64,000 nt of DNA. Origin: Datnioides undecimradiatus. Taxonomy: Eukaryota; Chordata; Actinopteri; Lobotiformes; Datnioididae. Below the pieces are notes generated by a model. That model was not told the DNA's origin. It saw only the letters and a program-made list of their open reading frames with translations, and ran no database searches. This document shows, one piece after another, positions 37,375-50,316 of this stretch. The stretch covers positions 1,850,001 to 1,914,000 of the forward strand of contig WARS01000043.1 in the NCBI GenBank assembly GCA_008933995.1, read 5' to 3'. How positions within the stretch are numbered: the stretch's first letter is position 1; each line of letters begins with the position of its first letter. The translations under genes and the position numbers were made by a program.

Positions 37375-40300
37375 TGTGGAGGCAGGAGATTGACAGGAGG
37401 AGTTGATTGTATCAGCTCACTGTCCCTGGAGACCACAACTCCGTACTCTCTCTCCACCTTGATTCACCTCCCCATCTTCAGCTTGTGCTGTTGAAGGTGG
37501 GTGGTTGTGGGTCTCAGAGTATTCAGCAGGGGGAATATTATGGGATAGCACCAAGTATAGCTGTCTGAGTCCGGGAGGGGAGTGTGTGCTCTGTCTTGTT
37601 TTGTGTGTTTCAATGCTTTTTTTTCTGTGTGTGTGTGTGTGTGTGTGTGCATCAGAGGGGGGTGGCTCAGCATGGTTGTTGTGTTGTGTAGTAGCCTCTC
37701 CACCTCTCTGCGTGAGTCTTCAGGTAGCCGGCCGATCACTATCGAGGTTCATCTGTGACGTGCAGCACCGAGGGGTTTTGTTCTAACCTTAAATTGGCTT
37801 TTGGAAGAGCTGAATTAAGCAGCTTGCACAGCATGAAGCATTATAATCAGCGTTAAATGGTTGCACAGCATGAAATAGTATAAATTAGGGATGCACAGTA
37901 TTAAAATGTTTGCCAATAGCCAATAATTTATCTGGTCATTTCAGCTGATGCACTTTTATGAATAATTTATTTCATGCAATAACACAATTTGCTTATTTCT
38001 CACCAGTAGAGGTGACTTATTACACCGTAACTGCTTGCTGCAGACACAGATATTCCAAAAACACCAGAAATCGTGAGTGTAATGGCAAAAAGGGATTACT
38101 TCAAGTAAACATGTTACAGAAATGTGTATTCTGTGACAGTCCAACACAAAAAAAAGAGTTAATATTAATGTATTTTGTCATAAACCATGCTTTAGGTTTT
38201 TGAACTGCATATCCCATTATGCATTGTAGATTTGTGGACATTCAGTGAGTTACACTGTGAGCTGGCACCATTAAAAGTAGTTAAACTCAGTTTTTGCAAC
38301 ATATTCATGAACATACAAGCAACTGTCACTGGGATACTTCTATGGTGAATGAAATATGACACAGGCAGGATTCCTCAGCTATGAGGAGCGTTGTTTTTAT
38401 AGCGTTATCGAATTGGTCATGTTTGGGATAATAGTTGAAAATTAGTGTGCCTATAAATCTATCAGGGTTTGTCTTTGCACAGAAGTGTATAAAGCAAGTC
38501 AAGACAAATACGTAGAATAAAAGATAAATCCACTCTGCGGAGTACGGATCAACCTGTCCCATCCACTGATTTCCTACATCACCCACAATGCTCTTCAGCC
38601 ACCCCCAGAGAACATGCTAGACTTGTATTCAGAATTGATGTGTGGGTGGAGAGAGCAGGAATAAAAGCAGCTGCTTGAGAGGAAGGTGATGCGACTTATG
38701 GTGGAGAGAAATTGTTCTCTAATAGATTATTTCCTGTTTGACTGTCAAATGTTTTTTGTTTTTTTTACATTAGATTCTCTGGGACTGACACCAAAAAAAC
38801 CATCAGCGTTTACTGCAAATGCATCCACTGTAAGTGCGTTACCTGTCTGCACAAACATCAGGAGGACAACGCAACAAGCTTTTCCTGTCAAAGCATTAGA
38901 CTTACACATCATTATACAGTATAATTAGATAGTATAGATGTTGCATTTTGAAGCATGTGTTCTCTCATTAGCATCCTGTAATGATGAAATTCAGCAGGAA
39001 GCACCGCTTCTGCTCACAAATGTATGCAAGGTGTCTGCGCGTGCAGACAGTAAAGGAGACAGAGAAGGTGTTTGATGCGACATCACAAGATGTAATTAAC
39101 ATATTTGGGTCTGTCCTGGTCTTTGGAGTACGACAAAGATGCGTTACGTGTCCCCTCTACATGATTCCCTTTTGCCCCTTTAATCACTGATGATCTATAT
39201 ACAGTGTTATGCTCTGAGTCACTGGGTTGCAGTGAACAAATGGATGTTTAGTTCTGACCCAGCAAAGTTCCTGTTTTGGGAGTGGCAGTAGTTTTCTGCT
39301 GTGTGATAAATTAGTAATCTGGGTAAACTCGTCAAATCTGGCTTGTTGTCCTGTTAGACGTATTAAACTTTGATGAAATCCAGATTTTAGCTAATTTAGC
39401 GCATTACCACGAGACATGTATCTGAAGTGTATGTATCTGAATCGAATGCTGCAGGTTTGGGGTCATTAGACTTAGGGCAGCTGCATTTAACTGCAGTGCC
39501 ATCCTAAATCCCCCAAATGCAATCACTCTGTGTTATATTCTTCTTCATGCATTCACTGCTTCGTCAGCGTTTGCCCATACTAATATACTGTCTCCTATGA
39601 CCTGTTGATTCAGATCTATTGGCGTCTTCCGCTGGGTGCTGTCTGGTTTTAATTGCTGCCACGTCCTGTAACCTCCCCTCTAACATGTATTTTTCAGATT
39701 CACTGCCTATGTAAATCTTTCAGGAATTGCTGCGTGAGCCACCCCTCCTCCTTCTCCTCTTCCGCCACCTCCCCCTCACATAAGGTCAAGACTGTTTCAC
39801 GGCTGAAAGGGACTGAAGTGCAACAGCACAACCTGGTGGACCGAGGTTTATCAGTTACAGTGGGTCCTGGTATGTCTTCCTGTTTCTTCGTGACTGCCTG
39901 TAGCATTACCTTTTGTGTTTTCTCCTCTAAATATCTCACTTGCTTCATCTCTGAAATTGCATTTTGTTCATATATCCCCTCCTCACTGTCTGCAACCGTC
40001 CAGTTTGGTGTTTTTTGCCTCTCTCTGTCCACCTCCAACCTATTTTTTTTCTTTTTTACCTCAGATCGTCTGTCTGTACACCTTCACTTCTATTCTCTCC
40101 GGTCTTTTTCCTCAGCTCCTTTCATGCACCTGATATAGGCTTCTTGAGTGGGTGATATTTAATGCATTAACAGCTGGTGGTTGACACGGTGTGCTTCATG
40201 CAGCACAAACTGTTCCTCAGCAGCACATATTTGGCAGATGACTCATTATATCTGAATCCTTTTTTTTTTTTCCCCCTACAGCTAACTGATGATGCGATGC

Positions 40301-40746
40301 CTGCTGTAATGGAGTATCAATAAAACTGCAGCTGCAGGAACAGTGCAGGAGTGTAGGGCTTTGATGTTTTTGACATGATCACAGGGGCAAAATAAATAGT
40401 TGCGTTATTAATTTGTCTCAGTCATAAGGCACTTCCTTTTAAGCTAACCTAATCTAATATTTGTAATATATAATGATGGTAGTGGTGTCTGTTACAGGTG
40501 CTGTGTAGTGAAACTGGAGTTTGTATTTGTTCTAAGCGATCAAATATTGTATTTGACAATAGTTTGCTAGGTTTAGATGTCTAATTCACTTCTTTTGTCT
40601 CATCAATTAAAATTAAAGCTTGATCAAAACCTAAACAAACTCGAAAACAAGTATACCCAAGTGCCTATAAAGCCACAAAATAATAAATTGGTCGCCTCAG
40701 CTCACAAAGTGTAAACCCAACATATTGTGATTCACTGGAAATTAGG
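36666..40746. other. Intergenic DNA with microsatellites, no gene seen
   Basis: (CT)n at about 37185-37209, (GT)n at about 37344-37378 and again at about 37626-37649, a T run at about 38758-38766 and another at 40260-40272. The frames at 39653-40138 (plus, 161 codons) and 39700-40038 (minus, 112 codons) cross a pyrimidine-rich tract on opposite strands; neither is recognisable. Confidence 0.45.
37344..37378 (+). repeat. (GT)n microsatellite
   Basis: A GT run interrupted once by TATG. A second one lies at 37626-37649. Confidence 0.9.
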
Positions 40747-41407
40747 GTTATGACCACGGGTGTACATAACTTTTTTAGTGAGTTACTCAGGTGAGTACCA
40801 GGAGATGGTGTTTGGTACTCACCCCATATGTAGTTAATAAGTGCAGTCTTCCTCACTGTCCTCCTCAGTGTCGCCCCCACTAGCTTGTTTATTAGCAATG
40901 GCTTGTGCCACATTCATGTGCTCCTTGCTCTTTTCATGTTTGTCAAATAAAGGATGGTTGAAATTCTTTGAGCCTTTATAAAGGAAAATCAATTAATTAA
41001 TATATTAAATATAATATTAATAAAGGAAATCTAAATATAAAATGCACCTGTTTTGTCTGCTAGATGTGGATGCGAGCGGCAAATCATGCACCACATTTTA
41101 GCGCGCTCATCGTTAGCTTCAAGCCACAGCACATCTTGGAGCCACTTTTCCGAAAAAAAGTCTTTTCTTCGGCTCCGGCTCCGGTTGGCGTTTCTTTGTA
41201 GGTGGCGAAACGCCAAAGGAGCTGCTTAATGTCTGTTGTTTTTTGGACATTTAGTTGTTGACGAGCAACATGTGTAACGTTAGATGAGATAGTGGTGTTG
41301 ATAACGTGACGGTCAAGTACGCAAAAGCATGTAGTAACACAAGTGACATTACGCATTCCTGATTTTGTCGCACATGTGTACCAGTTATGTGCACCCCTGG
41401 TTATGAC
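40747..41407 (-). mobile_element. hAT deletion derivative, 645 bp, with perfect 8-bp target duplication
   Basis: The element occupies 40755-41399. It starts CACGGGTGTACATAACT and ends AGTTATGTGCACCCCTG, so the ends are inverted repeats with two mismatches in 17 bases. Both sides carry the identical 8-bp duplication GTTATGAC (40747-40754 and 41400-41407), the diagnostic length for hAT transposons. On the minus strand the interior keeps an N-terminal piece of a transposase (next entry). The rest of the transposase gene is absent, so it would depend on a full-length relative to move. The perfect target duplication suggests a younger insertion than the MITE at 10027. Confidence 0.9.
41034..41216 (-). 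pseudogene. N-terminal zinc-finger fragment of a hAT transposase
   Basis: Sixty-one codons read on the minus strand within the hAT derivative. After a basic start (RNANRSRSRRKDFF) comes SEKWLQDVLWLEA, then the C-x2-C pair in KMWCMICRSHPHLADKTGAF and a stop shortly after. A W-rich segment followed by MWC-x2-C-x-n and a TGAF motif is the pattern at the start of several animal hAT transposases with a BED/TTF-like finger. An ACAG|GTGCAT sequence just after ADKT could be the original splice donor, so this may be the first coding exon of the parent gene. No catalytic DDE region or dimerisation domain is present. Confidence 0.55.
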
Positions 41408-44175
41408 CTTTTGTTTGTAGCTAATATTTCCTCCATGAATTCATTGACTGTAGCTGTTTTAACTATTTATGCATTGCTTTTCGCTAACATTGCCTGCATG
41501 TATTCTCAGTCATGACCCATAATGTTCAGGTGTCTTTCTACTTACTTCCTGTAGAGGTACGCCCATGCAAAATCACTGGAATTAGCAAGGCTTTAGCTAC
41601 ACTAGTTAGTGGAATTGGTTTTAGCCTTTTCACGTTATTTTTGAACAGCTAAGTGAATGACTCTGCGCTTTAACATAGCTGTATTTGGGCTTTCTCAAAC
41701 ATGGTGCTAACAGATCCAATGATGTAAAGAGACGACATGAGATGAGGACAGATTATTGAGTTGTTATCTTTCGCACAACTCAAGTCATCCCTAATGCAAA
41801 ACGACATAAGGCTTCTGTTTACTTGGTGCGATAGACACATTAGAGATTACAGAAATGAAAATGTGATACTTGTCTCACCTGTTTATGGTTTTACTGGATG
41901 CTGAACGTCAGAAGATGTGTGGCATGCTAATGAAACATGATATCATGTTTGGCTGTGGTGCAGGTGGGTGGGGGGGGGAGCAATCTCATCTTGACTCCCA
42001 CATGATGGATGTTCCCCAAACAGATCCAAGGATTCAGGCCTGCCCTGTGTCATGTCCAATCCCCAGAGCTATGGCGTCTCCCCCTCTCTCTGTCTTCCCT
42101 CCAGTTTAATGTATTTGTGTGTTTATCTGTCTGTCCCGCTGCTTTTCCTTGATTTTGTCAGTGCTCCTTGTCACCACTTCTGTTTCTAGTATTTATTTCT
42201 ACAATATCTTTGTTTGACGATATCCAGTATGTGGTGGGGTTTGTGTGTGTGTGTGTTCGTTGGTGGCTGGAGCGTGTGAGGGTCTAAGTGTGGGGGTGAA
42301 GAGCTTTTGCATTTTTAACCCCTTAGAGGTCAGTTTCTTTCTTTATTTCCCCTTCAATACCTTCAAATACCTCATTAAAATGGTTTAATTTCACAGTCTG
42401 GCAGAATCATATATACAGTTTAAGTTTTGTAATTGAGGCTGTACGACATTTCCACTGTGAAATATTCAAGCCTCAGACACCGCATCATGTTTCTAATGAC
42501 GTTTTACATTTTCAAATTCAGCCTGACGTGTGTGATATTTCTTTTTAAAATAAACAAACAAAGTTTTGCAGGTTGAACAACATTTTGTTGCACAGCACGC
42601 GTTTGTAATGACTGACCCCTTAGTGTGACTGTGTGACTGATTTACTCTCTTGCCTGAGAAGCTCAACATCATATCTGGCTTTGGCATATTTGGCTTCTCT
42701 GCAGCTCTGTGCTTCACGTGACATGTCTGCACAAAACCGAAGGGTGTGAAAATGCCCAGAGTTGATATATATGTCTGCCCTTATGAATAATTCTTCTCTG
42801 CCTCTTCCTCTTGATATTTCTCTCACTCTCCTTTTTTTCTCTTTGTACTCTGGAAGATTAACATTAGAATTCTTCCTTTTCCTCTTTTCCTCTCTCGCGT
42901 TCTTCCTCTTTCACACTATCTCCACTTCTGTTATTATTCTTCCCAGTCCCCAGAGGAGGAGAGAGGCGAGGGAAGGCCCTGCTGCCGACTCTGTACTGTC
43001 CAAATGTTATTTCATCTCATTCATCAGTGCCAGCTTCTATCCTCAGCGGAGAGGCAGGATGCTGGTGAGAGGGAGGTGATGAAAGCGCTTTGATAGACAA
43101 GCTAAATTACTGGCAATCCCAGTTCCCCCTGGACCCTTTTCTCTTGGATACCACGAAATCGGTAGCGCCATAATTCCAGCGTTAATTAAGTTTTCTTGAG
43201 ATGTCACTTGAAATATAGCGGCACTCAAAGGACAAAATAAATCACATTTCTTACAACAAGGATCGTGTTGAAGGGACTTTGCCGCCATGTAAGTGAAGTA
43301 GGCTCTCCACTGTAAATGAGGCTGCGCATTGGCCAAACTGCTGCTCACATCGGATTGTTTTGGATGGATGGAGCCCACATGCATTATGAACTGCAAGTAA
43401 TGTCTATAACACATGCAGGGACACACCTGTTTCTGTGGCATTGCACCACCAATTTGATAGTCACATGTAAATGATACAAGATGTGAGCTGTCAACACGGC
43501 TCTGACAGCTCTGGATATGATTTATACCTCCAAATCATATTTAGATCAGATTATTGCTTCAAATGCATCAGAAAACACTGCAGCTGCTGAGAAAAACGGG
43601 GCATTAAAGCAGCACTCTGGGAGTAAATGTACTCTTATCATCCTGTGCTCCGTTGTCTACGGATGAGATTTTCAAATTCTCCTTTGGGCCCACAGCCACA
43701 AACATGCCCGCGAGTCAGCAAGCGGGTCATTTTGACACATCTCAAGCCCGATGTGGAGCAATTAATTTCTCAAGATCAAAACTGCTATTCATGGGCGCGT
43801 AGTTAGCATTTTCCAGCAGTTTGCGAAATGAGGCGTTTATGTCAAACCGTCTGTGTAAAGTGGTGACAGCAGCCTCCCGACTGGTGTCCTGTCTCATTAT
43901 CTCACACCTATCTTGAACTCGTGCTGCTAAAGAAAGTGCTTGACATCCACAAAGTCAGATGAAGGGACTTTACTGTCAGATACATTATAGTCAGCTTGGG
44001 AGGAAAAAACATACAGGGGTGCAGCAAGTCCAAGAAGAGCTGCAAGGGGGGAGCGATCAGGGATTTCATTAGGAATTAAAACGAGAGCGACTTCCTCAAC
44101 TAATTTCGCTATTTACAATTAATTAATTTAATTAAAACAGATTTGCTCATGTGAATAACACAGTGAAGTAATTCA
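41408..44175. other. Intergenic DNA, one possible cryptic exon
   Basis: A (GT)n run lies at about 42240-42256, and a long pyrimidine tract at about 42780-42945 precedes a possible exon at 42947-43064 (listed separately). No other coding signal was seen. Confidence 0.4.
42947..43064 (+). other. Possible isolated exon (118 bp), unproven
   Basis: A long pyrimidine tract ends in TTATTATTCTTCCCAG at 42946 and the segment ends CTG|GTGAGAGG at 43064/43065, a good acceptor and donor. One frame is open throughout (SPEEERGEGRPCC... ending SSAERQDA). There is no similarity that I recognise and no partner exon. It could be an exon of a long noncoding RNA or simply a chance pair of splice-like sites. Confidence 0.2.
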
Positions 44176-44720
44176 GTATTATTTATATAGCGCCAATTCA
44201 CAACCAAAGTCATCTCAGGGCACTTTACAATCAGAGCGGGTCTTACTGTTAGTGACACCCAACAGATCCACCATGAGCAAGCACTTGGTGACGGCGGCGA
44301 GGAAAAACTTCCTTTTAACAGGCAGAAACCTTGGGCAGATCCTGGCTCTAGGTGGACGGCGGTGCATAAAGATGAAATTGACAGAACTGTAGAGCAACAG
44401 AGTCCTAACTATGGCTGCTGTTAGCAGTACAGTAATGATAATAATACAGTAATGATAATAAATGGCAGCAGAGGACACAGGGGCAGGTCGGTGGAGCTGC
44501 AGACCAGATGTTCAGCTCTGGAGCCACAGGTATCTGCAGAGAGGTAAAGAGAGAGAAACCACAGAGAAACAAGTGGAGAGAGAGGACACAGAGTTAATGA
44601 CATGTAGAAATAGTTTACAGATGAGAGGATGGGTGTGAGGAGAGGAGGAGTGTGGAGACGATCACGGGGCGTCCCCCAGCAGCCTCGGCCTATAGCAGCA
44701 TAACTGAGGGGTGGCATAAA
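44176..44720 (+). repeat. Common teleost interspersed repeat
   Basis: TTTATATAGCGCCAATTCACA, AAAGTCATCTCAGGGCACTTTACAA, CCACCATGAGCAAGCACTTGG, TGACGGCGGCGAGGAAAAACT and CTTCCTTTTAACAGGCAGAAACC are hallmark phrases of a highly abundant teleost repeat, often labelled unclassified or MITE-like. The downstream part contains GAGAGAGAAACCACAGAGAAACAAG-type sequence that usually accompanies it. Ends are not sharp. Open frames on the minus strand across it (44215-44478, 44421-44765) are not genes. Confidence 0.7.
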
Positions 44721-45849
44721 GGGGTAGTTGTCGTAATAACTAGAACTAGCTGGAAGCTTTGTCAAACTTAAGCTTTACTTGGTGACGGAGTAAACAGCAG
44801 GGACACTGAATGGCAAATCTGTAAATCCAAATTAAATGTGACTTCACTCCAATTTGGCAGGGACACATCTGTGCTCCATGTCCCCAGCCTCCACACGCAA
44901 ACCCACTCCCTTGGGCTCAGAGTGATAATGCTACCATACTGACACATAGCAGGTATAGTCTGTGCTGCGTTCACCATCTTAGCTCATTATGTTAGTGTGC
45001 AAATCTTATTATATTTGTAGATATTACACATATAGATTTTGATCTTATGGTGGTACAAGAGGAAAAGATATTTTCGCATGGACCAAAATGGTGAATCAAC
45101 CAAAAGGTGGACTTAAACTGCCGATCCTGCAGCTGACAAATGCAAAAACGTTCAACTCTTACGAGCCCAACAGCATCAGGATTGCAAATCACCTTTACTT
45201 CCAGTTTTAGTTTTTGTTTTGTTGGGTCCGGCGAGCCCTGCAACAGCCAGGTGTTTAACCACGTGTCCTTGGGAAACCTACTGTGAATGTCCGTCATATT
45301 AACCCATGTGTCTTCATGTAAAAAGTCCTTGGAGGGATGAGAGTTATTGTTCTCAGTCAATCTTTGTCCTCTTGCTCTCGACAGACAAAAAAAAAAAGAA
45401 GCATTTTCAGAAAAAGGTTAGAGTTGTGAAGTGGAGCATTCAGCCATTGTCAGTTTGTCACTGTCAGCGGGGCCACCAGAGAGGCGGGAGGGGGGTTTGA
45501 CACAAGGAGGTCGAGGTATTTCTAGTTTCTCAGCTCCCAGTGGAGAAGGCATCATGTCAGAAAGCCGCATGAACACAGAGACAAGAGAGGAGACACTCTG
45601 TGGGTGTAAACGATGCATTTTTTATCACAGGGTGTTCACGGTGGCCCTGTTCAGCTGCGTATAGAACACTGAAGCTCCAAGCATCTGAGACTGTGTTCGC
45701 TGTCCCCAGCTCCAGCTGAGCTGCAGTAATTCATGCTAATAAATGTCATTTTAAATTGCAGACATGGATTTTTAATACAGTGAGGATAACTGTAGCATTT
45801 GTATAAAATGGCATTTACTTGTAAATTTCAGCAAATCTGCGTTCGACAA
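44721..45849. other. Intergenic DNA, no gene seen
   Basis: A minus-strand frame at 44992-45360 (122 codons) and small frames on both strands at 45418-45664 lack protein character. An A run lies at about 45387-45399. Confidence 0.4.
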
Positions 45850-46192
45850 AACACTGAAGTCACACAGTAACAACAAACAACTGATCAGCAGCTCCTACAG
45901 TCTGGGATAACTGCTTTTGTCAAAGGATTCTGGTGGATTTGAGGAGATCATTGGCAGCATGGAAGGATATTACAGCTGAAGTTTCCATTAAGAGCTGTCT
46001 GATGGTGAGATAAAGCAGTGAAATCAATCTCTATGTTGCATATATTTAAAGCGATACTGATTTTTTTAAACGTAGGTGTGTTTAAGGTGGCTGAAATGTG
46101 TTTTTATGCTCACTCTGTTGGCTTCTACGCCACCACTCCAGTACACAGTAACCAACTTCAAAAAATGTTGAACTATCCCTCTAAATATTTAA
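45850..46192. mobile_element. Diverged MITE, copy 1 of a family present twice in the window
   Basis: The right part has imperfect terminal inverted repeats: ATATTTAAAGCGATACTGATTT near 46042-46063 against, read in reverse, AAATATTTAGAGGGATAGTTC near 46171-46191. The left part (about 45905-46020) shares TTTGTCAAAGGATTCTGGTGG and GATAAAGCAGTGAAATCAATCT with the segment at 55005-55095. TTTAAAGGGATAGTTCAA-type ends are typical of an abundant fish MITE family. Confidence 0.5.
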
Positions 46193-49100
46193 GGACGTTC
46201 ACCTCAAAACCTGCTGTCTTCTAGAGAGTCCGCATGTACACAGAACACAGAACTCAATGATGTCTTTCACACATAGAAGATGAGAGATGGTAAGAGGTAA
46301 ACATCTATACAACTGCAAAAGAGAGACTGAAACCTGGCACTGCATTGTTTCAGATGATCACTGAAAGCCTCTGATCTTTCTGCCTGTTATTAAGATTACT
46401 TTCTGCTCATATTAGCATTTTTTACGAGGTGCGAGGGATGTGTGTGCGCGAGTGCGTGCGGGGATGTATGTGTCTGCTCACATGTGCGAGACACGACTTC
46501 CCACATCTAGGTGGTTTCTATGGAAACAATCCCACAAGTGCAAGAAACACTCCATCACCAAAGCGATCTGGCGCAGATAGAGGACGCAGCTGAAAGAACA
46601 CATGCTACTTATCTGTCGGTTTTATTTTTTTACTAGACGGGAAGCAACAGTTCATTAGTTCGGACTGAGCCAACGCGGAAAAGAAAAGCGCGTTCAGGGG
46701 CCTGAGCCTGAAGGTGCAATCAGGAGCATGCAAGGTTAATTCAGCATGCACTCCAGCATGCACCGCCGTCACTAAATTCATCAAACAATCTCAAAAACAT
46801 TCAGATTCACACTTTTTTTTGTGCATGATTTGACATGAAAAGTGACCCCGTCTATAATGCCACATTCAGCTGGATTTTGACTTTACTCTTCACCCAGGCA
46901 TGAGAGGTCGTCTTCCACATCTTATGCAATATTCACACTAAAGTCACTTCTTTCATACGCTTTCTTAAAAAGACCATGAAGCTGTGTGATCACCAACATT
47001 ATGCAGCACAGTTTCTAGTCTCCATTTAACCACAAATTGCCAGACAGCTCTGTCCTTCTCCCCACCCTCCGTCCTTACTTTTGGCTCCAGCGTAGTGCAC
47101 ACAAAGGCAGCCACTCACAGCACCAGTCCAATATCTTATTTATTATTCTTTTATCCCATTTCTTTGCATATACGGCATAATGCGCATGTGATGTTTGTAC
47201 TCCTGCATACTAAGTGCTTCAGGACAGTCTTACTTTACTTCCTTAAGTTTGGATATGTTGGGAGCGAGCTGAGTTAAGGGAAAGCACACAAAGACTGAAT
47301 AATTCATCTGCTCACAGAAGAATGGACAACTTGCAAGAACTGTCGATATTATTGCGTGTAGTGGTTTTAAATGGGTAGATGACTTGACTTCACAGTGTTC
47401 CTCCTCATCGAATGTCTCGAATTCACTTGACTGAATCACAGAAATGTCATATTGTGAACCAGAAATGCGAGTTTTGGGTTGTAAAACATGCATTACACTT
47501 TTATTTTCTTGACAAACTTCAATAGTTTGTTTGATCTTATTAATTATTTGTTATGTATGCTCGTCCAAAGGTTAAATGACTTTCCTTTGCTTTTCCATTT
47601 ATCTTTTATTTGAACTTCCAACTGCATGGCATGCAAATAACCTGACAGCCTGCATAAGGGGGTAGACCTTTATGCGGGATGCAGTGGGCAGATGGCAGTC
47701 ATTATTCAAACAACCACAAGAGGGCAGGAAAGTTTGCAACGAAGTTTGCTTTGAGCACTTCAACAAATGAGCAGTGATGACATTCCTTTGGCAAGAGGCT
47801 CAAGTTATTCACTCTAATGGCTCCCAGAAGATGTGTGCAAATGAGTAAAAGCTCCTTATTTGCACATTGCATCACATGCATTATGTAATTCTTTGTATTC
47901 TGAAATGAATCTGGACTCATAAGACCTGGAACTACTTTAAACATTGGCTGAATTTTGCCTCGAATGCAAGTGAAGCTTGATCTTCTGTGTGTGTCAGCGA
48001 GCTCATCTTGTCCATCACTGACTAACAGCTGCTTTCCTTCCACGGTGCTCCTGTCAAAGAGAAGCATTTCACCCAATCAGCCACTAGAGAGCAGCAGAGT
48101 AGTGCTTTTAAAATGATCTATTATCTGTCTCAGACCTCCAGTGCTTCCACCAAAATAACTTCATTAATAAATCCAGGCTGCCACAGAAGCAGCCTCGCTG
48201 AGTTTGCTCAGCTTCCGCGCGGGGACACTCCAGTAATGACTGACTGGAGAGGATCTCTTCAGTCTGCCACGTGCCAATGAGCAGCTCATTTAGCTGACGT
48301 CTTCAACAGTCTGTGGCATGCACCGACATCGGGGGCACGTGTTCGTGCAGCTAATGTGGCTGGAGTATATTTTAAGCCCCAGCAGCCACATCATCATATC
48401 AGTGTTGAGGAGTTTCTCTTTACTGTCAGCTGGAAATGCAATGAAAAGAAGCAAATAAAACAGAGGCAGCGCTGTGTGGTCGTTAGACCGGTGTGTCTTC
48501 AGTTAAATTATATGTTTGAAACTCTGTAGGTGGCACTGTTTTCCTGACTTTCTGCTGTTTCTTTGTAGTGCACAATAACTGTACACAACAGTCCCCGCAC
48601 TACAGTGTCATTTAATAATGTAGTATGTGCCCTCAGTTAAATAAAACAACATGTGAACAAAGACTAGTTTGCAGCTGTGTTACAAAGAATTTTTTGTTAA
48701 CAGTCTTGTTTGCATATTTTTTGACTGACCTGCACCTTTAAATTTGTTGAACTGGTTGCAGTATCTTATTATGTGACCATTAAAAAGAAGAGAAACTAGC
48801 TTATTTTAAAAACATAAAATCACCTATATTAACTGATTCAGCATCGGTCACTCATTGGGACATCAGCTGATGTTGTCTCTACGTCAGTCTGCTGATTACA
48901 TCATGCATAATGTCATGATAATTCTATTTAACCTTTGTTTTGCCACTGTAAAAACAGAAAACAGAGGTGAGACAATGCACAGTTGCCTCATGCATGAATC
49001 TAAGAAAATGTGCACTGATGCAATTAAAATAAAGGAATAAGGCTTGGGGGATTCAGATACCAACCATGAACTGCAGGAGCCCAGCGTGAAACAGGCCTAT

Positions 49101-50316
49101 AGGGCAAAAATGGGGCAAACAACACTCCATCACTGACCCAAAGCCCCTGCTGAAAACACCTTTAACACAACCAAGTCCATGAGATTTATTAACATTAATT
49201 TAATTCATATAAAGGCAACCTAGGCACTAAATCAAATCTACAAAAGGTCACAAAGTCCCAAGCTGAGAGGCAGCAGGACACCTCCGAGGCTGGCACAGGA
49301 AGCTGTGAGCGCTTCATTCCCAGGCCAGGTGCACCTCATTGAGAAATCACATGTAGCACACCAGGGCAGAGCTGGAGAGGACGGGGGAGTAAAAGGCACG
49401 AACCGCACCAGGAACATAAAAGCTGCCCAAAAGTAGGCTACTTCAAAAACGACACGCACAAAATGAACAGATGAAGGGGAAGGAGTAAGAACCAAGTTGA
49501 CTGGCAATAAAAGTAAACAACAAAGAAAGAAGGTAAGAAAATACAGTTGTTACATTTTCTCCTTTACCGTTTATGAGGCAGCACAACGGCTTTTGAAACA
49601 CAAACTGAGAATCTGCTTGTTCAACACTTTCTTGGCTTGTGATGCCAGCAAGGCCGAAGACTACTGGGCATGACCAACAGACTGAACCCGCCGCACCCCG
49701 AGGCTGGTCTCAGTCATTTCCTTTTTGGCCCGCTCTGTGTGCTTGCCCAGCCCGGGCCAGGCGGTTCCTGTTTGGATTCCTGCAGGAATGGGTAACAGTC
49801 ACCATGGAAGATTTTGTTTGGAGCGTTGCCTCGGCCAAAGCGGTGATGCACTCTTTCCTCTTCCCTCTTCAGACGTGAATCCCCTATCTGAAGACTCGTA
49901 AGAAGTGGGAGAAGGTCTTCTAGATAGGAAGTCAAACATGCTGGTGGAAATTTATTCCATCATGTTTCCAAAAGCATTCCTCTGCCCCTGTGAAGTACTG
50001 GTCACGTAGAGTCACTTTGTGCCGTGGCTGGAAAAAGACAAATTAATGTTTTTCAAAGAAAGTCCAAAGAGACTCTGGATCTTAAAAGGCAAGCATTCAT
50101 ATTGCACAACAGGCTGTTTGCTAGCACCAGATTTGTGTAACCAGGAGAAGAAAACACACATTCAGCTGGACCTTTTGATTATTTTTCATATTTTCAGGGG
50201 TACATGCTCACTTCAAGCTTAAACCTAGCCTTGGCATTATTACTTAAACATGACGTTGGTTGCGAATACTAATTTTGTCCATTTTGCATGAATTATAAAA
50301 TTTAATTTGAAGGGTA
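46193..50316. other. Intergenic DNA, no gene seen
   Basis: Holds an X-box-like palindrome at 46514-46527 (GTTTCTATGGAAAC), an octamer ATGCAAAT at 47631-47638 and the CTCF-like pair at 47.7-48.1 kb. The 124-codon minus-strand frame at 47702-48076 has no recognised domain. Confidence 0.4.
47714..47727 (+). promoter_or_regulatory. CTCF-like motif
   Basis: CCACAAGAGGGCAG fits the CTCF core CCACNAGRGGGCAG at every position. A weaker same-strand match CCACTAGAGAGCAG lies at 48081-48094. Two sites in one orientation in a gene desert could be a loop anchor; occupancy is not shown. Confidence 0.45.

Noticed and set aside
39653-40138. 161-codon plus-strand and 112-codon minus-strand open frames
   Set aside because: They overlap on opposite strands in a pyrimidine-rich tract that lacks stops by composition. 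No domain or splice partner was recognised.
45476-45490. CCACCAGAGAGGCGGGAG as a CTCF site
   Set aside because: It has one extra base between the CCACCAG and the GGC halves compared with the CTCF core.
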